DNA of 64,000 bases from NCBI GenBank assembly GCA_963803065.1, contig CAWDKW010000009.1, positions 487,799-551,798 on the forward strand. The letters are read 5' to 3'. This document shows, piece by piece, positions 18,126-25,408 of the stretch (position 1 is the stretch's first letter; every line of letters starts with the position of its first letter). This DNA comes from DASXMT01 sp963803065 (GTDB lineage Bacteria; Actinomycetota; Acidimicrobiia; Acidimicrobiales; RAAP-2). The notes beneath the pieces are model-generated. The model was not told the origin of the DNA and did no database searches. It saw only the letters and a program-made list of their open reading frames with translations. The translations under genes and the position numbers were made by a program.

Positions 18126-18944
18126 ATGGATCTCGAACGGGCACAGCGTGGCTTTGTGCAGGTACTGACGCTGAACCGGCCTCAGGCTGCCAATTCGCTC
18201 GATCCCGGCCTCTTGGATGCCCTGGGCAAGGCGTTCGACGAGATCGCCCAGGACGACGACACCAGGGTCGTGGTCATCACCGGGAGCGGTGACCGTATCT
18301 TCTGCGCCGGCATGGACCTCAAGGCGTTCAGCGATCGCTCGGACCGGTCCGACGATTCTGCATCCCCTGAGGCGCCAGACGGCCGGCAGTCCTCGGCGAC
18401 GGACCGCCAGGAAGGCGAGGGGGGTCAGGGGTTCAACCTGTTCCGTAACCCCTGCCCCAAGCCGGTCATCGCCGCGGTGAACGGTGCCGCCGTCGGCGGG
18501 GGGTTCGAGCTCGTCCTGGCCGCCGATCTCGCCGTGGCCGTCGAGACGGCCCGGTTCGGACTGCCCGAGGTGAAGCGGGGGCTGCTGGCCGGGGGGGGCG
18601 GGACACTGCTTGGCACCCGGTTGCCTCTGGCACTGGCCATGGAGATCGCACTGACGGGCGACTACATCGACGCGCGGCGCGCTGCGGCGCTAGGCCTGGT
18701 GAACCGGGTGGTGCCGGCCGATCAGCTCATGGAGGCGAGCCTCGAGCTGGCCGCCACCATCGCTGCCAACGGTCCGCTCGCCGTCCAGACGACCAAGGAG
18801 CTCACCCGGCGGGCGGTGCTCGACGATCCCAAGCGGGGCTGGGCCACCCCCGAGGAGATCGGTCGGGTCTTCGGCAGCGACGACGCCAAGGAGGGCGCCG
18901 TGGCGTTCTTGGAGAAGCGCACCCCGAACTGGACCGGCCGCTAG
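18126..18944 (+). CDS. Enoyl-CoA hydratase family protein with hydrophilic insertion
   Basis: A 272-residue crotonase with oxyanion segments FCAGMDLKAF and AAVGGGFELVLAADLAVA and the KRGLLAGGGG loop of the family. Between AFSDRSD and the helix starting FNLFRNP lies an insertion of roughly 30 polar residues rich in Ser, Asp, Glu and Gly (RSDDSASPEAPDGRQSSATD and onward), where normal members have a short loop. The catalytic Glu pair is not clearly conserved, so isomerase or hydratase cannot be separated. GGGTAGGGCGACTT precedes ATG 18126; an in-frame ATG at 18108 is the alternative. Divergent from the ferredoxin. Confidence 0.87.
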   Translation: MDLERAQRGFVQVLTLNRPQAANSLDPGLLDALGKAFDEIAQDDDTRVVVITGSGDRIFCAGMDLKAFSDRSDRSDDSASPEAPDGRQSSATDRQEGEGGQGFNLFRNPCPKPVIAAVNGAAVGGGFELVLAADLAVAVETARFGLPEVKRGLLAGGGGTLLGTRLPLALAMEIALTGDYIDARRAAALGLVNRVVPADQLMEASLELAATIAANGPLAVQTTKELTRRAVLDDPKRGWATPEEIGRVFGSDDAKEGAVAFLEKRTPNWTGR

Positions 18945-19135
18945 GTCATCTCCCACCCCGACCACGGAGTCGGTCACGACGGCGGAGCAACGTGGGGGGC
19001 TGAACGATCCCGCCCCTCATATCACTCTCCGTGGGGTTCCACGAAGGTCGTTGACCGACCCGCCACCTGCCATCGGGCACTGCGAGGCCGCCGGTTGGCG
19101 GGGCCACATCTCGTCGCGCAATTTGTTTCTGCCCG

Positions 19136-19150
19136 CGTTTCGGCGAATCG
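19136..19150. promoter_or_regulatory. Operator-like palindrome, copy 1
   Basis: CGTTTCG-G-CGAATCG: 7-bp arms with one mismatch around a single central base. Its centre is 42 bp, about four helical turns, from that of the second copy. Confidence 0.45.
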
Positions 19151-19177
19151 CAGACGGAACAGGGTTCGCCCAGCGGC

Positions 19178-19192
19178 CGTTTCGCCGAAACG
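19178..19192. promoter_or_regulatory. Operator-like perfect palindrome, copy 2
   Basis: CGTTTCG-C-CGAAACG: perfect 7-bp arms around one base, about 180 bp upstream of the alpha/beta-hydrolase start. Confidence 0.5.
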
Positions 19193-19368
19193 TGGGCATT
19201 CTTACTCCGGCCCTGGACCACCGGAAGGTTCCGCCGCCCGGCCGGCGCGCCCTTGCCAGCCCCTTGTGGGCCAGAAATTGGTCACTGTCTGCGCTCAATC
19301 CCGGATGGCACCCCGAGAGACGTCCGAGAAGGGGCAGAGAAGTGGCGGGGCTCGGAGGTGGGGCTTCG

Positions 19369-20280
19369 ATGAATGCGACCATTGAGCCGACGGCCAGTTC
19401 GAGGTGCAACGATGAGGCGATGGAAGCCGAGCGCGTTGTCTTCGAGGGGTTCGAGGGGTTGCAGTTGGTGGCCGACGTCCGAGGTGACCCCGGCGATCCG
19501 CCCGTGCTCCTCCTCCACGGGGGTGGCCAGACCAGGTATGCCTGGGGGTCGACGGCCGAGACGGTGGCCGCCCAGGGATGGCGGACGGTGGCCCTCGACC
19601 TCCGCGGCCACGGCGACAGCCAGTGGGCGCCCAACGGTGACTACTCGTTCACCGCCTTCGGCGCCGACTGCCTTGCCGTCGTCGACCAACTCGGACGGCC
19701 ACCCGTCCTGGTGGGGGCGTCGCTCGGCGGGATGTCCGCCCTTCTGGCCGAAGGGACGAGTGACCGAACCGTCTCGAGCGGCCTGGTGCTGGTGGACATC
19801 ACCTCCAAGAGCAATCCGGAGGGCATCCAGCGGATCAGGACGTTCATGCAGTCAGGGCTGGACGGATTCGAGAGCCTCGAGGCCGCGGCCGCGGCCATCG
19901 CCGCCTACACGCCGCAGCGAACGAAGCGGGTCAACCCCTCGGGGCTGAAGAAGGTTCTGCGGGAGCGGGGCGGCCGCTGGTACTGGCACTGGGACCCGGC
20001 GTTCATCGGCCAGGGGCGGACCGAGGTGGTCCCGGACCGACTCGCGGGGCTCCTGGACGTCGCCATGAACAACATCCACGTTCCCACCATGCTGGTGCGG
20101 GGCCTGCTCAGCGATGTCGTGACCCAGGAGGGCGTCGACGAGCTCCTGACCAGGATCCCCGGGGCCACGGTCGTCGGGGTCGACGGCGCCGCCCACATGA
20201 TCGCCGGGGACCGTAACGACGCCTTCTCCGATGCGGTGGTGGCATTCCTGGACAACAGGATCCGGCCGACCCTCCACTAG
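19369..20280 (+). CDS. Alpha/beta hydrolase
   Basis: A 303-residue alpha/beta hydrolase. The oxyanion motif LLLHGGGQ, the nucleophile elbow VGASLGG (Ser in G-x-S-x-G, about residue 123), an acid in RGLLSDVV and the histidine in DGAAHMIAGD form a full catalytic triad. It may cleave an ester, thioester, lactone or C-C bond; lactone hydrolysis would follow naturally from a BVMO but the link is speculative. ATG 19369 follows CGGAGGTGGGG; an in-frame ATG at 19420 is possible. The gene has a 424-bp upstream region with paired palindromes, implying its own control. Confidence 0.87.
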   Translation: MNATIEPTASSRCNDEAMEAERVVFEGFEGLQLVADVRGDPGDPPVLLLHGGGQTRYAWGSTAETVAAQGWRTVALDLRGHGDSQWAPNGDYSFTAFGADCLAVVDQLGRPPVLVGASLGGMSALLAEGTSDRTVSSGLVLVDITSKSNPEGIQRIRTFMQSGLDGFESLEAAAAAIAAYTPQRTKRVNPSGLKKVLRERGGRWYWHWDPAFIGQGRTEVVPDRLAGLLDVAMNNIHVPTMLVRGLLSDVVTQEGVDELLTRIPGATVVGVDGAAHMIAGDRNDAFSDAVVAFLDNRIRPTLH

Positions 20281-20368
20281 GAAGCCGGGCGGGGAGGGGT
20301 CCCATCGACTAGGAAGTAGCACGAACCGCCAGTGACAACGCCTGCGGCATAGACAGGTCAGGGGTCCG

Positions 20369-21115
20369 ATGAACCGAGTCAAGGTTGGCTTCTTTTCGCT
20401 GTCACACCGCTCGCCCACCGGCGACGACCGGCCTTACCTGGCGTGGCACCAGCTCGACCATATGCCTGAGCAGTACCAGCTCCCCGGCATGCTCCTCGGG
20501 CAACGGTGGGCATCGACGCCGGCGTGCCGGGCGGCGCGGGCGGCCGAGCGGGACAGCTGGTCGGCGGTCGACCATGTCGTCTGCTACCTGATGGGCAACC
20601 CGGTCGACGAGACGATCGACGAATTCCTCCGGCTGGGCCGGCACCTGGCCGAGCTGGGCCGGTACTCCGAGGCGCTGCCCTCCCAGTACCGGGGAGCGCT
20701 CCGACTGCTCGAGGCTCACGCCGCCCCCCGTGCCCTCGTCTCCCCCGAGGTCGTGCCATTCCGGCCGAACCGGGGCATCTACCTGATCGTGGAGGAGCCC
20801 ACCGACCCGGCAGCCCAGGACGGCTACCTCCAGCGCGTGCACGCCGAGGTTCTCCCCGAGCTGGTGTCGGTGCCAGGGGTAGCCGGGGCATGGACGTACG
20901 GGACGTCCCCCGCCATCCGGCGGCCGATGTTCACCGACGGCCGATACCGCATGACCGTTTGCTACCTCGACGACGACCCAGCCACCGTCGCCGCCCGCCT
21001 GGCCCCGGTCATGGAGCAGGCCTGGTCGACCGCGCCTGTCCGACCGGTGCTGGCTGCCCCTTTCGAGTCGATGATGATCTGGAACTGGGAGCACTTCGGC
21101 CCCGCTCGGGGCTAA
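20369..21115 (+). CDS. Dimeric alpha-beta-barrel (EthD-like) protein of unknown function
   Basis: A 248-residue protein that looks like two ferredoxin-like halves: residues about 1-110 (MNRVKVGFFSLSHRSPTGDD... WHQLDHMPEQYQLPG) and about 130-240 (RGIYLIVEEPTDPAAQDGYL... VPGVAGAWTYG). The H-x-x-D-H-M-P-E turn in the first half recalls EthD/antibiotic-monooxygenase families, which bind hydrophobic ligands or perform cofactor-free oxidations. No catalytic residue can be assigned. Same strand as the hydrolase 88 bp upstream; convergent with the thioesterase. Confidence 0.65.
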   Translation: MNRVKVGFFSLSHRSPTGDDRPYLAWHQLDHMPEQYQLPGMLLGQRWASTPACRAARAAERDSWSAVDHVVCYLMGNPVDETIDEFLRLGRHLAELGRYSEALPSQYRGALRLLEAHAAPRALVSPEVVPFRPNRGIYLIVEEPTDPAAQDGYLQRVHAEVLPELVSVPGVAGAWTYGTSPAIRRPMFTDGRYRMTVCYLDDDPATVAARLAPVMEQAWSTAPVRPVLAAPFESMMIWNWEHFGPARG

Positions 21116-21186
21116 GGCCGCCCGACCGCTTACCGCCCGCGCCGATCGGACCCGTCCCGACGGGAGGAGGGATCCCGCCCTACTCT

Positions 21187-21702
21187 CTACGACTCCGCGC
21201 CTGTCGAACCCTCCCCGGGCCGCAGGGAGCTCTCCGAAGGGCGAAGGGAAAAGGTCAGTGTGGCCGTGGCCACGTGGAGGTCCCCCGCGCCGCGGTCGTG
21301 CACGTCGACCCGCACCACGGCGCTACGTCTGCCCCGGCGCAGGATGTGCGCAGTGGCCCGCACCGGGCCGACGCGGGCGGCGGCCAGGAAGCTGATGTGG
21401 AATTCGCTCGTCGTGCCCCGTTGCTGAAGAAGCTCGCCCCGCAGCAGGGCGGTCCCGGCGACAAGATCGATCAGTGTGGCCATGAGCCCGCCCTGCAGGA
21501 CGCCCGAAGAGTTGACGACCCGGGGCGTGACCGCCATCTCCATGGCCCAGTCGGCCCCGGCTACTTCGACGGTCGTCAGGTCGAAGGAGTCGAAGGCGTG
21601 GCCGGGCGGCAATCCGGACGGGCGCTGGCTCCCGGGCGCGGAGCGGCCACCCGCCTCGGGGACCGGCGGCGGTTCGGCGGCGGCCCCGCCGTTCACCGGC
21701 AC
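21187..21702 (-). CDS. PaaI-type hotdog-fold thioesterase
   Basis: A 171-residue protein with a disordered Pro/Gly-rich first 30 residues and a hotdog domain containing SSGVLQGGLMATLIDLVAGTAL, the signature of PaaI/HGG-motif acyl-CoA thioesterases (the usual H-G-G reads Q-G-G). It would release free acid from a CoA thioester. It starts 5 bp after the stop of the HSD10-like SDR and so is co-transcribed with it. The C-terminal tail after TLTFSLRPS is low-complexity. Confidence 0.85.
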   Translation of the reverse strand: MPVNGGAAAEPPPVPEAGGRSAPGSQRPSGLPPGHAFDSFDLTTVEVAGADWAMEMAVTPRVVNSSGVLQGGLMATLIDLVAGTALLRGELLQQRGTTSEFHISFLAAARVGPVRATAHILRRGRRSAVVRVDVHDRGAGDLHVATATLTFSLRPSESSLRPGEGSTGAES

Positions 21703-21706
21703 CGGG

Positions 21707-22486
21707 TCACTTCGGGCTCTTCGGCCCGAAGCGGATGGCGCCGTCGATGCGGATGACCTCGCCGTTGAGGTATGAGTTCTCGACGATGGATTGGACCAGC
21801 TGGGCGTACTCGACCGGCTGCCCCATCCGCTTGGGGAAGGGTACGACCGGGGCCCACATCGCCTCCACCACTTCGGGCGCCGCCCCGTAGGCCGGAGTGA
21901 TGAAGGTGCCCGGGGCGATGGTCACCACGCGGATGCCCACCACGGCGAGGTCCCGGGCCGCGGTCAGGGTCATCCCGACGACGCCACCTTTGGCGCTGGC
22001 GTAGGCCACCTGTCCGATGGTGCCCTCGTAGGCGGCGATCGACGCGGTGTTGATGATGACGCCCCGCTCGCCGTCCTCTCGGGGCTCCGACTTGGAGATG
22101 GCCGCCGCCGACAGGCGGAGGACGTTGAACGTTCCCACCAGATAGTGGTCGATCACCTTGCGGAAGTCCTCGAGCCCATGAGGGTTTCCGTCCGACTTCA
22201 ATGTCCGCCCGCCGCCACCGAAGCCGCCGTGCACGGCGACCGCCACCCGGACCGGACCGAGGCCGGCGGCACGATCGAGTGCGTTCTTCACGCTCTCCTC
22301 ACTGGTCACGTCGGTCTCCACGAACTCGGCGGCCGAGCCCAGCTCCTTCGCCAGTGCCTCCGCCTTCTCCTTGGCCAGGTCGGCGATGACGACCTTGGCC
22401 CCGGCGGCCACCAGGCGCCGCACCGTGGCTTCGCCGAGCCCGCCGGCTCCGCCGGTCACCAGCGCTGCTGAACCACTGATCTCCAT
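21707..22486 (-). CDS. SDR, 3-hydroxyacyl-CoA dehydrogenase type 2 (HSD10)-like
   Basis: A 259-residue SDR whose sequence follows the HSD10 family: SGSAALVTGGAGGLGEATV at the cofactor loop, catalytic Ser in NTASIAAYEG, active-site YASAKGG, and GIRVVTIAPGTFITP. HSD10 enzymes oxidise 3-hydroxyacyl-CoAs, including branched chains, and some hydroxysteroids. ATG 22486 has GGAGGATTC in front and is preferred. A PsrA-like operator lies 71-85 bp upstream. A PaaI thioesterase follows in the operon. Confidence 0.9.
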   Translation of the reverse strand: MEISGSAALVTGGAGGLGEATVRRLVAAGAKVVIADLAKEKAEALAKELGSAAEFVETDVTSEESVKNALDRAAGLGPVRVAVAVHGGFGGGGRTLKSDGNPHGLEDFRKVIDHYLVGTFNVLRLSAAAISKSEPREDGERGVIINTASIAAYEGTIGQVAYASAKGGVVGMTLTAARDLAVVGIRVVTIAPGTFITPAYGAAPEVVEAMWAPVVPFPKRMGQPVEYAQLVQSIVENSYLNGEVIRIDGAIRFGPKSPK

Positions 22487-22556
22487 TGCTGAATCCTCCA
22501 TGATCGGCCCGCCACCACATGACTGGTCGGCGGGACTGCGGTGTGGCACGGTGCTT

Positions 22557-22571
22557 AGAACGACTGTTTCC
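22557..22571 (-). promoter_or_regulatory. Candidate PsrA-like operator, site 4
   Basis: Minus strand GGAAACAGTCGTTCT, 71-85 bp upstream of the HSD10-like SDR start: GAAAC, four-base spacer, GTTC. Confidence 0.55.
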
Positions 22572-22861
22572 AAGTCCGGTCGGCGCCAACACTAGACGAC
22601 GCCTCCGACGGCGCTCCGGTGAGAGCGGGACGGGACCCTTGCGGACCGTGTGCTCCCCACTGTGAGCTTCAGCGCACAGGGGAACCGGCTGAGTCGCCGG
22701 GCAGGAGACCCGGCCGTCCGCAGCCTCCTTCCCGGCGCCCTTCGCAGGATCAATACCCACGCCCAGCTCAGAACGTTGAGAGGCTGCCGATGCTGCTAGT
22801 GGCATTGATCGCGATCTATGCCAATAGGACCACCGGCGTGGGAATAGGATCGCCAACGTGG

Positions 22862-22897
22862 CCCACTGCGTGAGACAACCCCACTGCGTGAGGCAAC
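22862..22897. repeat. 18-bp tandem repeat at gene start
   Basis: Units 22862-22879 and 22880-22897 (CCCACTGCGTGAGACAAC type) differ at one base and end one base before the GTG of the next gene. Confidence 0.92.
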
Positions 22898-22898
22898 G

Positions 22899-23714
22899 GT
22901 GAGCCCGCCGGGAGACGACCCGTCGGACGTCGTGCACGTGGTGACGGGAGCGGCGCGAGGCATGGGCCTCGCCTTGGCCCGGCACCTGGCCGGCGCCGGC
23001 GGACACCTGGTCCTGGCTGACATCGCACCCATCGATCCGTCCCCGTTCGCAGGAGACGTCACCACTGTGATCTGCGACGTCACGTCGGACGACCAGGTCC
23101 GCGAGTTGGCCCGAGCCGCCGGTGCGATCGGCCCCGTCCGGTCCCTCGTACACGCGGCGGGCGTGTCGCCGACGATGGGCGACGCCCGTCTCATGTTCGC
23201 CGTTGACCTCGCCGGCACGGCGCGCATGGTCGCGGCATTCGAGTCGCTCATGGCGCCGGGTGGCGCTGCCGTCCTGTTCGCATCGATGGCGGCGCACTTG
23301 ACCGCCACTGGCGGCGGAGGGCCGCTCGGCGAGATCCTCCTCGACCCGTTGGCGCCCGGGGCCGAGAAGGCCTTCGTCGCCGCTGAGCAGGTGGCAGAGG
23401 ATTCGGGGATGGCCTATGGGTGGGCAAAGCGGGGCGTCATCGAGCTCGCCCGTCGCTCGGCGGGGCCCTGGGGCCTTCGGGGTGCCCGCATCAACTCCGT
23501 GTCCCCCGGGATGATCGACACGCCGATGGGCCGCCAGGAGTGGGACGCCCAGCCGATGATGGCCGTGCTCCTCGAGGGCACGCCGTTGGGCCGCCTGGGG
23601 TCCGAGGACGACATGGTGGGCGCCGTCTCCTTTCTTCTCTCTGACGCTGCCTCCTATGTGACCGGGGTGGACCTGATCGTCGACGGCGGCGTCGTCGCCA
23701 CGATCCCCCGCTGA
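22899..23714 (+). CDS. Short-chain dehydrogenase/reductase
   Basis: A 271-residue SDR resembling 3-alpha-hydroxysteroid dehydrogenase/carbonyl reductase types: VVTGAARGMGLALARHLAG at the cofactor site, active-site YGWAKRG, and a C-terminal SYVTGVDLIVDGG. Ser of the triad is likely in LFASMAAH. GTG 22899 has no good ribosome site because the 18-bp tandem repeat abuts it. It is a lone gene flanked by large intergenic regions, so probably independently transcribed. Confidence 0.87.
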   Translation: MSPPGDDPSDVVHVVTGAARGMGLALARHLAGAGGHLVLADIAPIDPSPFAGDVTTVICDVTSDDQVRELARAAGAIGPVRSLVHAAGVSPTMGDARLMFAVDLAGTARMVAAFESLMAPGGAAVLFASMAAHLTATGGGGPLGEILLDPLAPGAEKAFVAAEQVAEDSGMAYGWAKRGVIELARRSAGPWGLRGARINSVSPGMIDTPMGRQEWDAQPMMAVLLEGTPLGRLGSEDDMVGAVSFLLSDAASYVTGVDLIVDGGVVATIPR

Positions 23715-23774
23715 GCATTCCGCATCAGGCCGCCTGCGAGTGAGGACGGCGAGGACGCCTCGTGTTCGAGGCCC

Positions 23775-23934
23775 GGCGCTGGTTGGCCTGGCGCTGGTTG
23801 GCCCGGCGCCTGTTGCCCCGGCGCTGGTTGGCCCGGCGCCTGTTGCCCCGGCGCTGGTTGGCCCGGCGCCTGGTTGGCCCGGCGCTGGTTGGCCCAGGCG
23901 CTGGTTGGCCCGGCGCCTGTTGGCCTATGCCCAC
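23775..23934. repeat. 15-bp minisatellite, about 11 copies
   Basis: Degenerate units of GGCGCTGGTTGGCCC alternate with GGCGCCTGTTGCCCC, giving a 30-bp higher-order period in the centre. The longest tandem array in the window. It is noncoding between an SDR and an M24 gene. Confidence 0.93.
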
Positions 23935-23939
23935 ATGCT

Positions 23940-23962
23940 TCACATAGAGGGCCTCTATGTGA
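23940..23962. promoter_or_regulatory. Perfect 23-bp palindrome, probable operator
   Basis: TCACATAGAGG-G-CCTCTATGTGA, 11-bp perfect arms around one base, located 154 bp before the M24 gene and directly after the minisatellite. No T run follows, so a terminator is unlikely; it looks like a dimeric regulator site. Confidence 0.6.
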
Positions 23963-24041
23963 TCAACGGAGCCTCGGCGGCAACTCGTTCGAGGAGCACG
24001 TGGCCCGGACGGGCTCGCATTTAACTGGCAATCTTCTACTT

Positions 24042-24057
24042 GACAACCGCCATTTTC
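24042..24057 (-). promoter_or_regulatory. Candidate PsrA-like operator, site 5
   Basis: Minus strand GAAAATGGCGGTTGTC, 59-74 bp upstream of the M24 gene start at 24116. Last base of the left half is T instead of C. Confidence 0.4.
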
Positions 24058-24115
24058 GCGAACCAGGGTGGCCACTGTCCGGGGGGTAGTCAGGGTCCGG
24101 CGCGAAGGAGACGCG

Positions 24116-25354
24116 ATGACGGTGGACGACTGGGCGGCAGGGGCGACGATCAACCGGCTGCCCATTCCCGGCCAACCGGACCTGGCCCGGATGCGCGCCG
24201 ACCGGCATCTCCGGCTCCAGCAGCTCCTCGAGACACAGGACCTCGACGGCCTCGTGCTCCTCGCCTCGAGCTCGGTGGCCTACGCCACCGGGGCCGACTC
24301 TCCCGGCGAGGACAGCGGGCGGGCGGGGCTCTTCCGCTCCGTCGCCGTCGTGGTGCGGGGCTCGGACGCCCCCCACCTGTTCACCCCCTACTGGGATGGC
24401 GCGCCGCCCGAGCTCCCCCCCGATCATCTTCACGGTCCGCTCTTCCCCGACCTGGAAGATGGGATCGACGAGCTGGCGGAGGCCCTGGGCCGGCTGTTCG
24501 CAACCGGGGCCAGGCTCGGCGTCGACGAGCAGACCCACCCGATGCTCGGCGCCCTCGGCGGCTACGTCTGGTCGGACGCCCGGGACGTCCTCGGTCCGGC
24601 CAAGGTGACCAAGACCCCCGACGAGGTCTCGTGCGTCCGCGAAGCCCAGCGGATCACCGAGCTGGCCATGGATGCCACCCGGGACACGCTGCATCCAGGC
24701 GTGCGGCAGACCGACTTGAGCGGGACCTTCCTGCGTCGGATCTTCGAGCTGGGGGCCACGGCCAACGCCATCGACCCGATCTGGCAGGTCATGGGGCCGA
24801 CCAGGGCCGAGAACCCCTGGACCAGCCACGGCGACCTGGCCTACCCCACATCGACCACCGACCGGATCCTCCGTGACGGCGACGTCATCTGGGTGGACGC
24901 AGGCATCTCCCACCACGGCTATGCCTCGGACTACGGCCGGACCTGGCTGACCAGCTCGGCCCCGTCGCCGTCGGATCAACAGCTCACCCAGTTCCGTCGA
25001 TGGCGGTCGGTGGTGGACGCCGCCCTGGAGCTCTTGAAGCCGGGCGTGACCGCCCTGGAGCTCGGCCGCGCCGCCATCGCCGCCAACGACGGGGTCAAGC
25101 CATGGATCGAGCACTTCTATCTGGGGCACGGGGTGGGGACCGACAGCGCCGAGATGCCACTGATCGGCACTGACCTGGGCGAGGCGTTCGACGCGTCACT
25201 GGTCATGGTGCCGGGGATGGTAGTGGTGTTCGAGCCGGTGATCTGGGACGAGGGTGCAGCGGGCTATCGCTCCGAAGACATCGTGGCCGTCACCGACGGG
25301 GGCTGGGTACCGCTCAGCGGTTCCCGGTACGACCCCTTCGAGGTGGCACGGTGA
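24116..25354 (+). CDS. M24 (Xaa-Pro dipeptidase/creatinase fold) metallohydrolase
   Basis: A 412-residue pita-bread-fold protein with a creatinase N-terminal domain (about 1-180) and an M24 domain. All five metal ligands can be matched: Asp in WVDAGISHH, Asp in SDYGRT, His in YLGHGVGTD, Glu in VVFEPVIW and Glu in RSEDIV. It therefore looks like a working dinuclear metallopeptidase or related amidohydrolase. ATG 24116 follows AAGGAG; upstream in-frame codons to 24068 are not needed. First gene of a six-gene plus-strand unit with a second M24 protein, P450, SDR, Gfo/Idh and a binding protein; GTGA overlap with the next gene. Confidence 0.88.
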   Translation: MTVDDWAAGATINRLPIPGQPDLARMRADRHLRLQQLLETQDLDGLVLLASSSVAYATGADSPGEDSGRAGLFRSVAVVVRGSDAPHLFTPYWDGAPPELPPDHLHGPLFPDLEDGIDELAEALGRLFATGARLGVDEQTHPMLGALGGYVWSDARDVLGPAKVTKTPDEVSCVREAQRITELAMDATRDTLHPGVRQTDLSGTFLRRIFELGATANAIDPIWQVMGPTRAENPWTSHGDLAYPTSTTDRILRDGDVIWVDAGISHHGYASDYGRTWLTSSAPSPSDQQLTQFRRWRSVVDAALELLKPGVTALELGRAAIAANDGVKPWIEHFYLGHGVGTDSAEMPLIGTDLGEAFDASLVMVPGMVVVFEPVIWDEGAAGYRSEDIVAVTDGGWVPLSGSRYDPFEVAR

Positions 25355-25408
25355 TCGGAGGTGGCACGGTGATCGGAGGTGGCGCGGTGATCCGAGGCGG
25401 CACCATGA
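25342..25408. repeat. 18-bp tandem repeat carrying repeated GTG starts and GGAGG sites
   Basis: Three units based on GGTGGCACGGTGATCGGA (25342, 25360, 25378) and a decayed fourth span the junction of the two M24 genes. Each copy carries a GGAGG-like site and a GTG in the reading frame of the second gene. Confidence 0.93.

Larger units (their letters stand above)
18945..19368. other. 424-bp intergenic region with two operator-like palindromes
   Basis: No convincing gene is seen. It holds two related palindromes, at 19136-19150 and 19178-19192 (described separately), and an inverted GGCGAA/TTCGCC pair between them, all upstream of the hydrolase at 19369. Confidence 0.6.
22487..22898. other. 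412-bp divergent intergenic region
   Basis: No credible gene. It contains the operator-like site at 22557, a GATCGCGATC palindrome at 22807-22816, and an 18-bp tandem repeat directly before the GTG at 22899. Confidence 0.6.
23715..24115. other. 401-bp intergenic region: minisatellite, palindrome and operator-like site
   Basis: Contains a 160-bp tandem array, a perfect 23-bp palindrome and a PsrA-like site (each listed). A TTGACA hexamer at 24040-24045 has no matching -10 box at normal spacing. No gene is supported. Confidence 0.6.

Noticed and set aside
21151..21164. Terminator hairpin CCCGTC/GACGGG
   Set aside because: The stem has almost no loop and no T run follows; chance GC pairing is likely.
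23775..23934. Possible CRISPR array
   Set aside because: Units are 15 bp and directly adjacent with no unique spacers, and there is no cas gene; it is a minisatellite.
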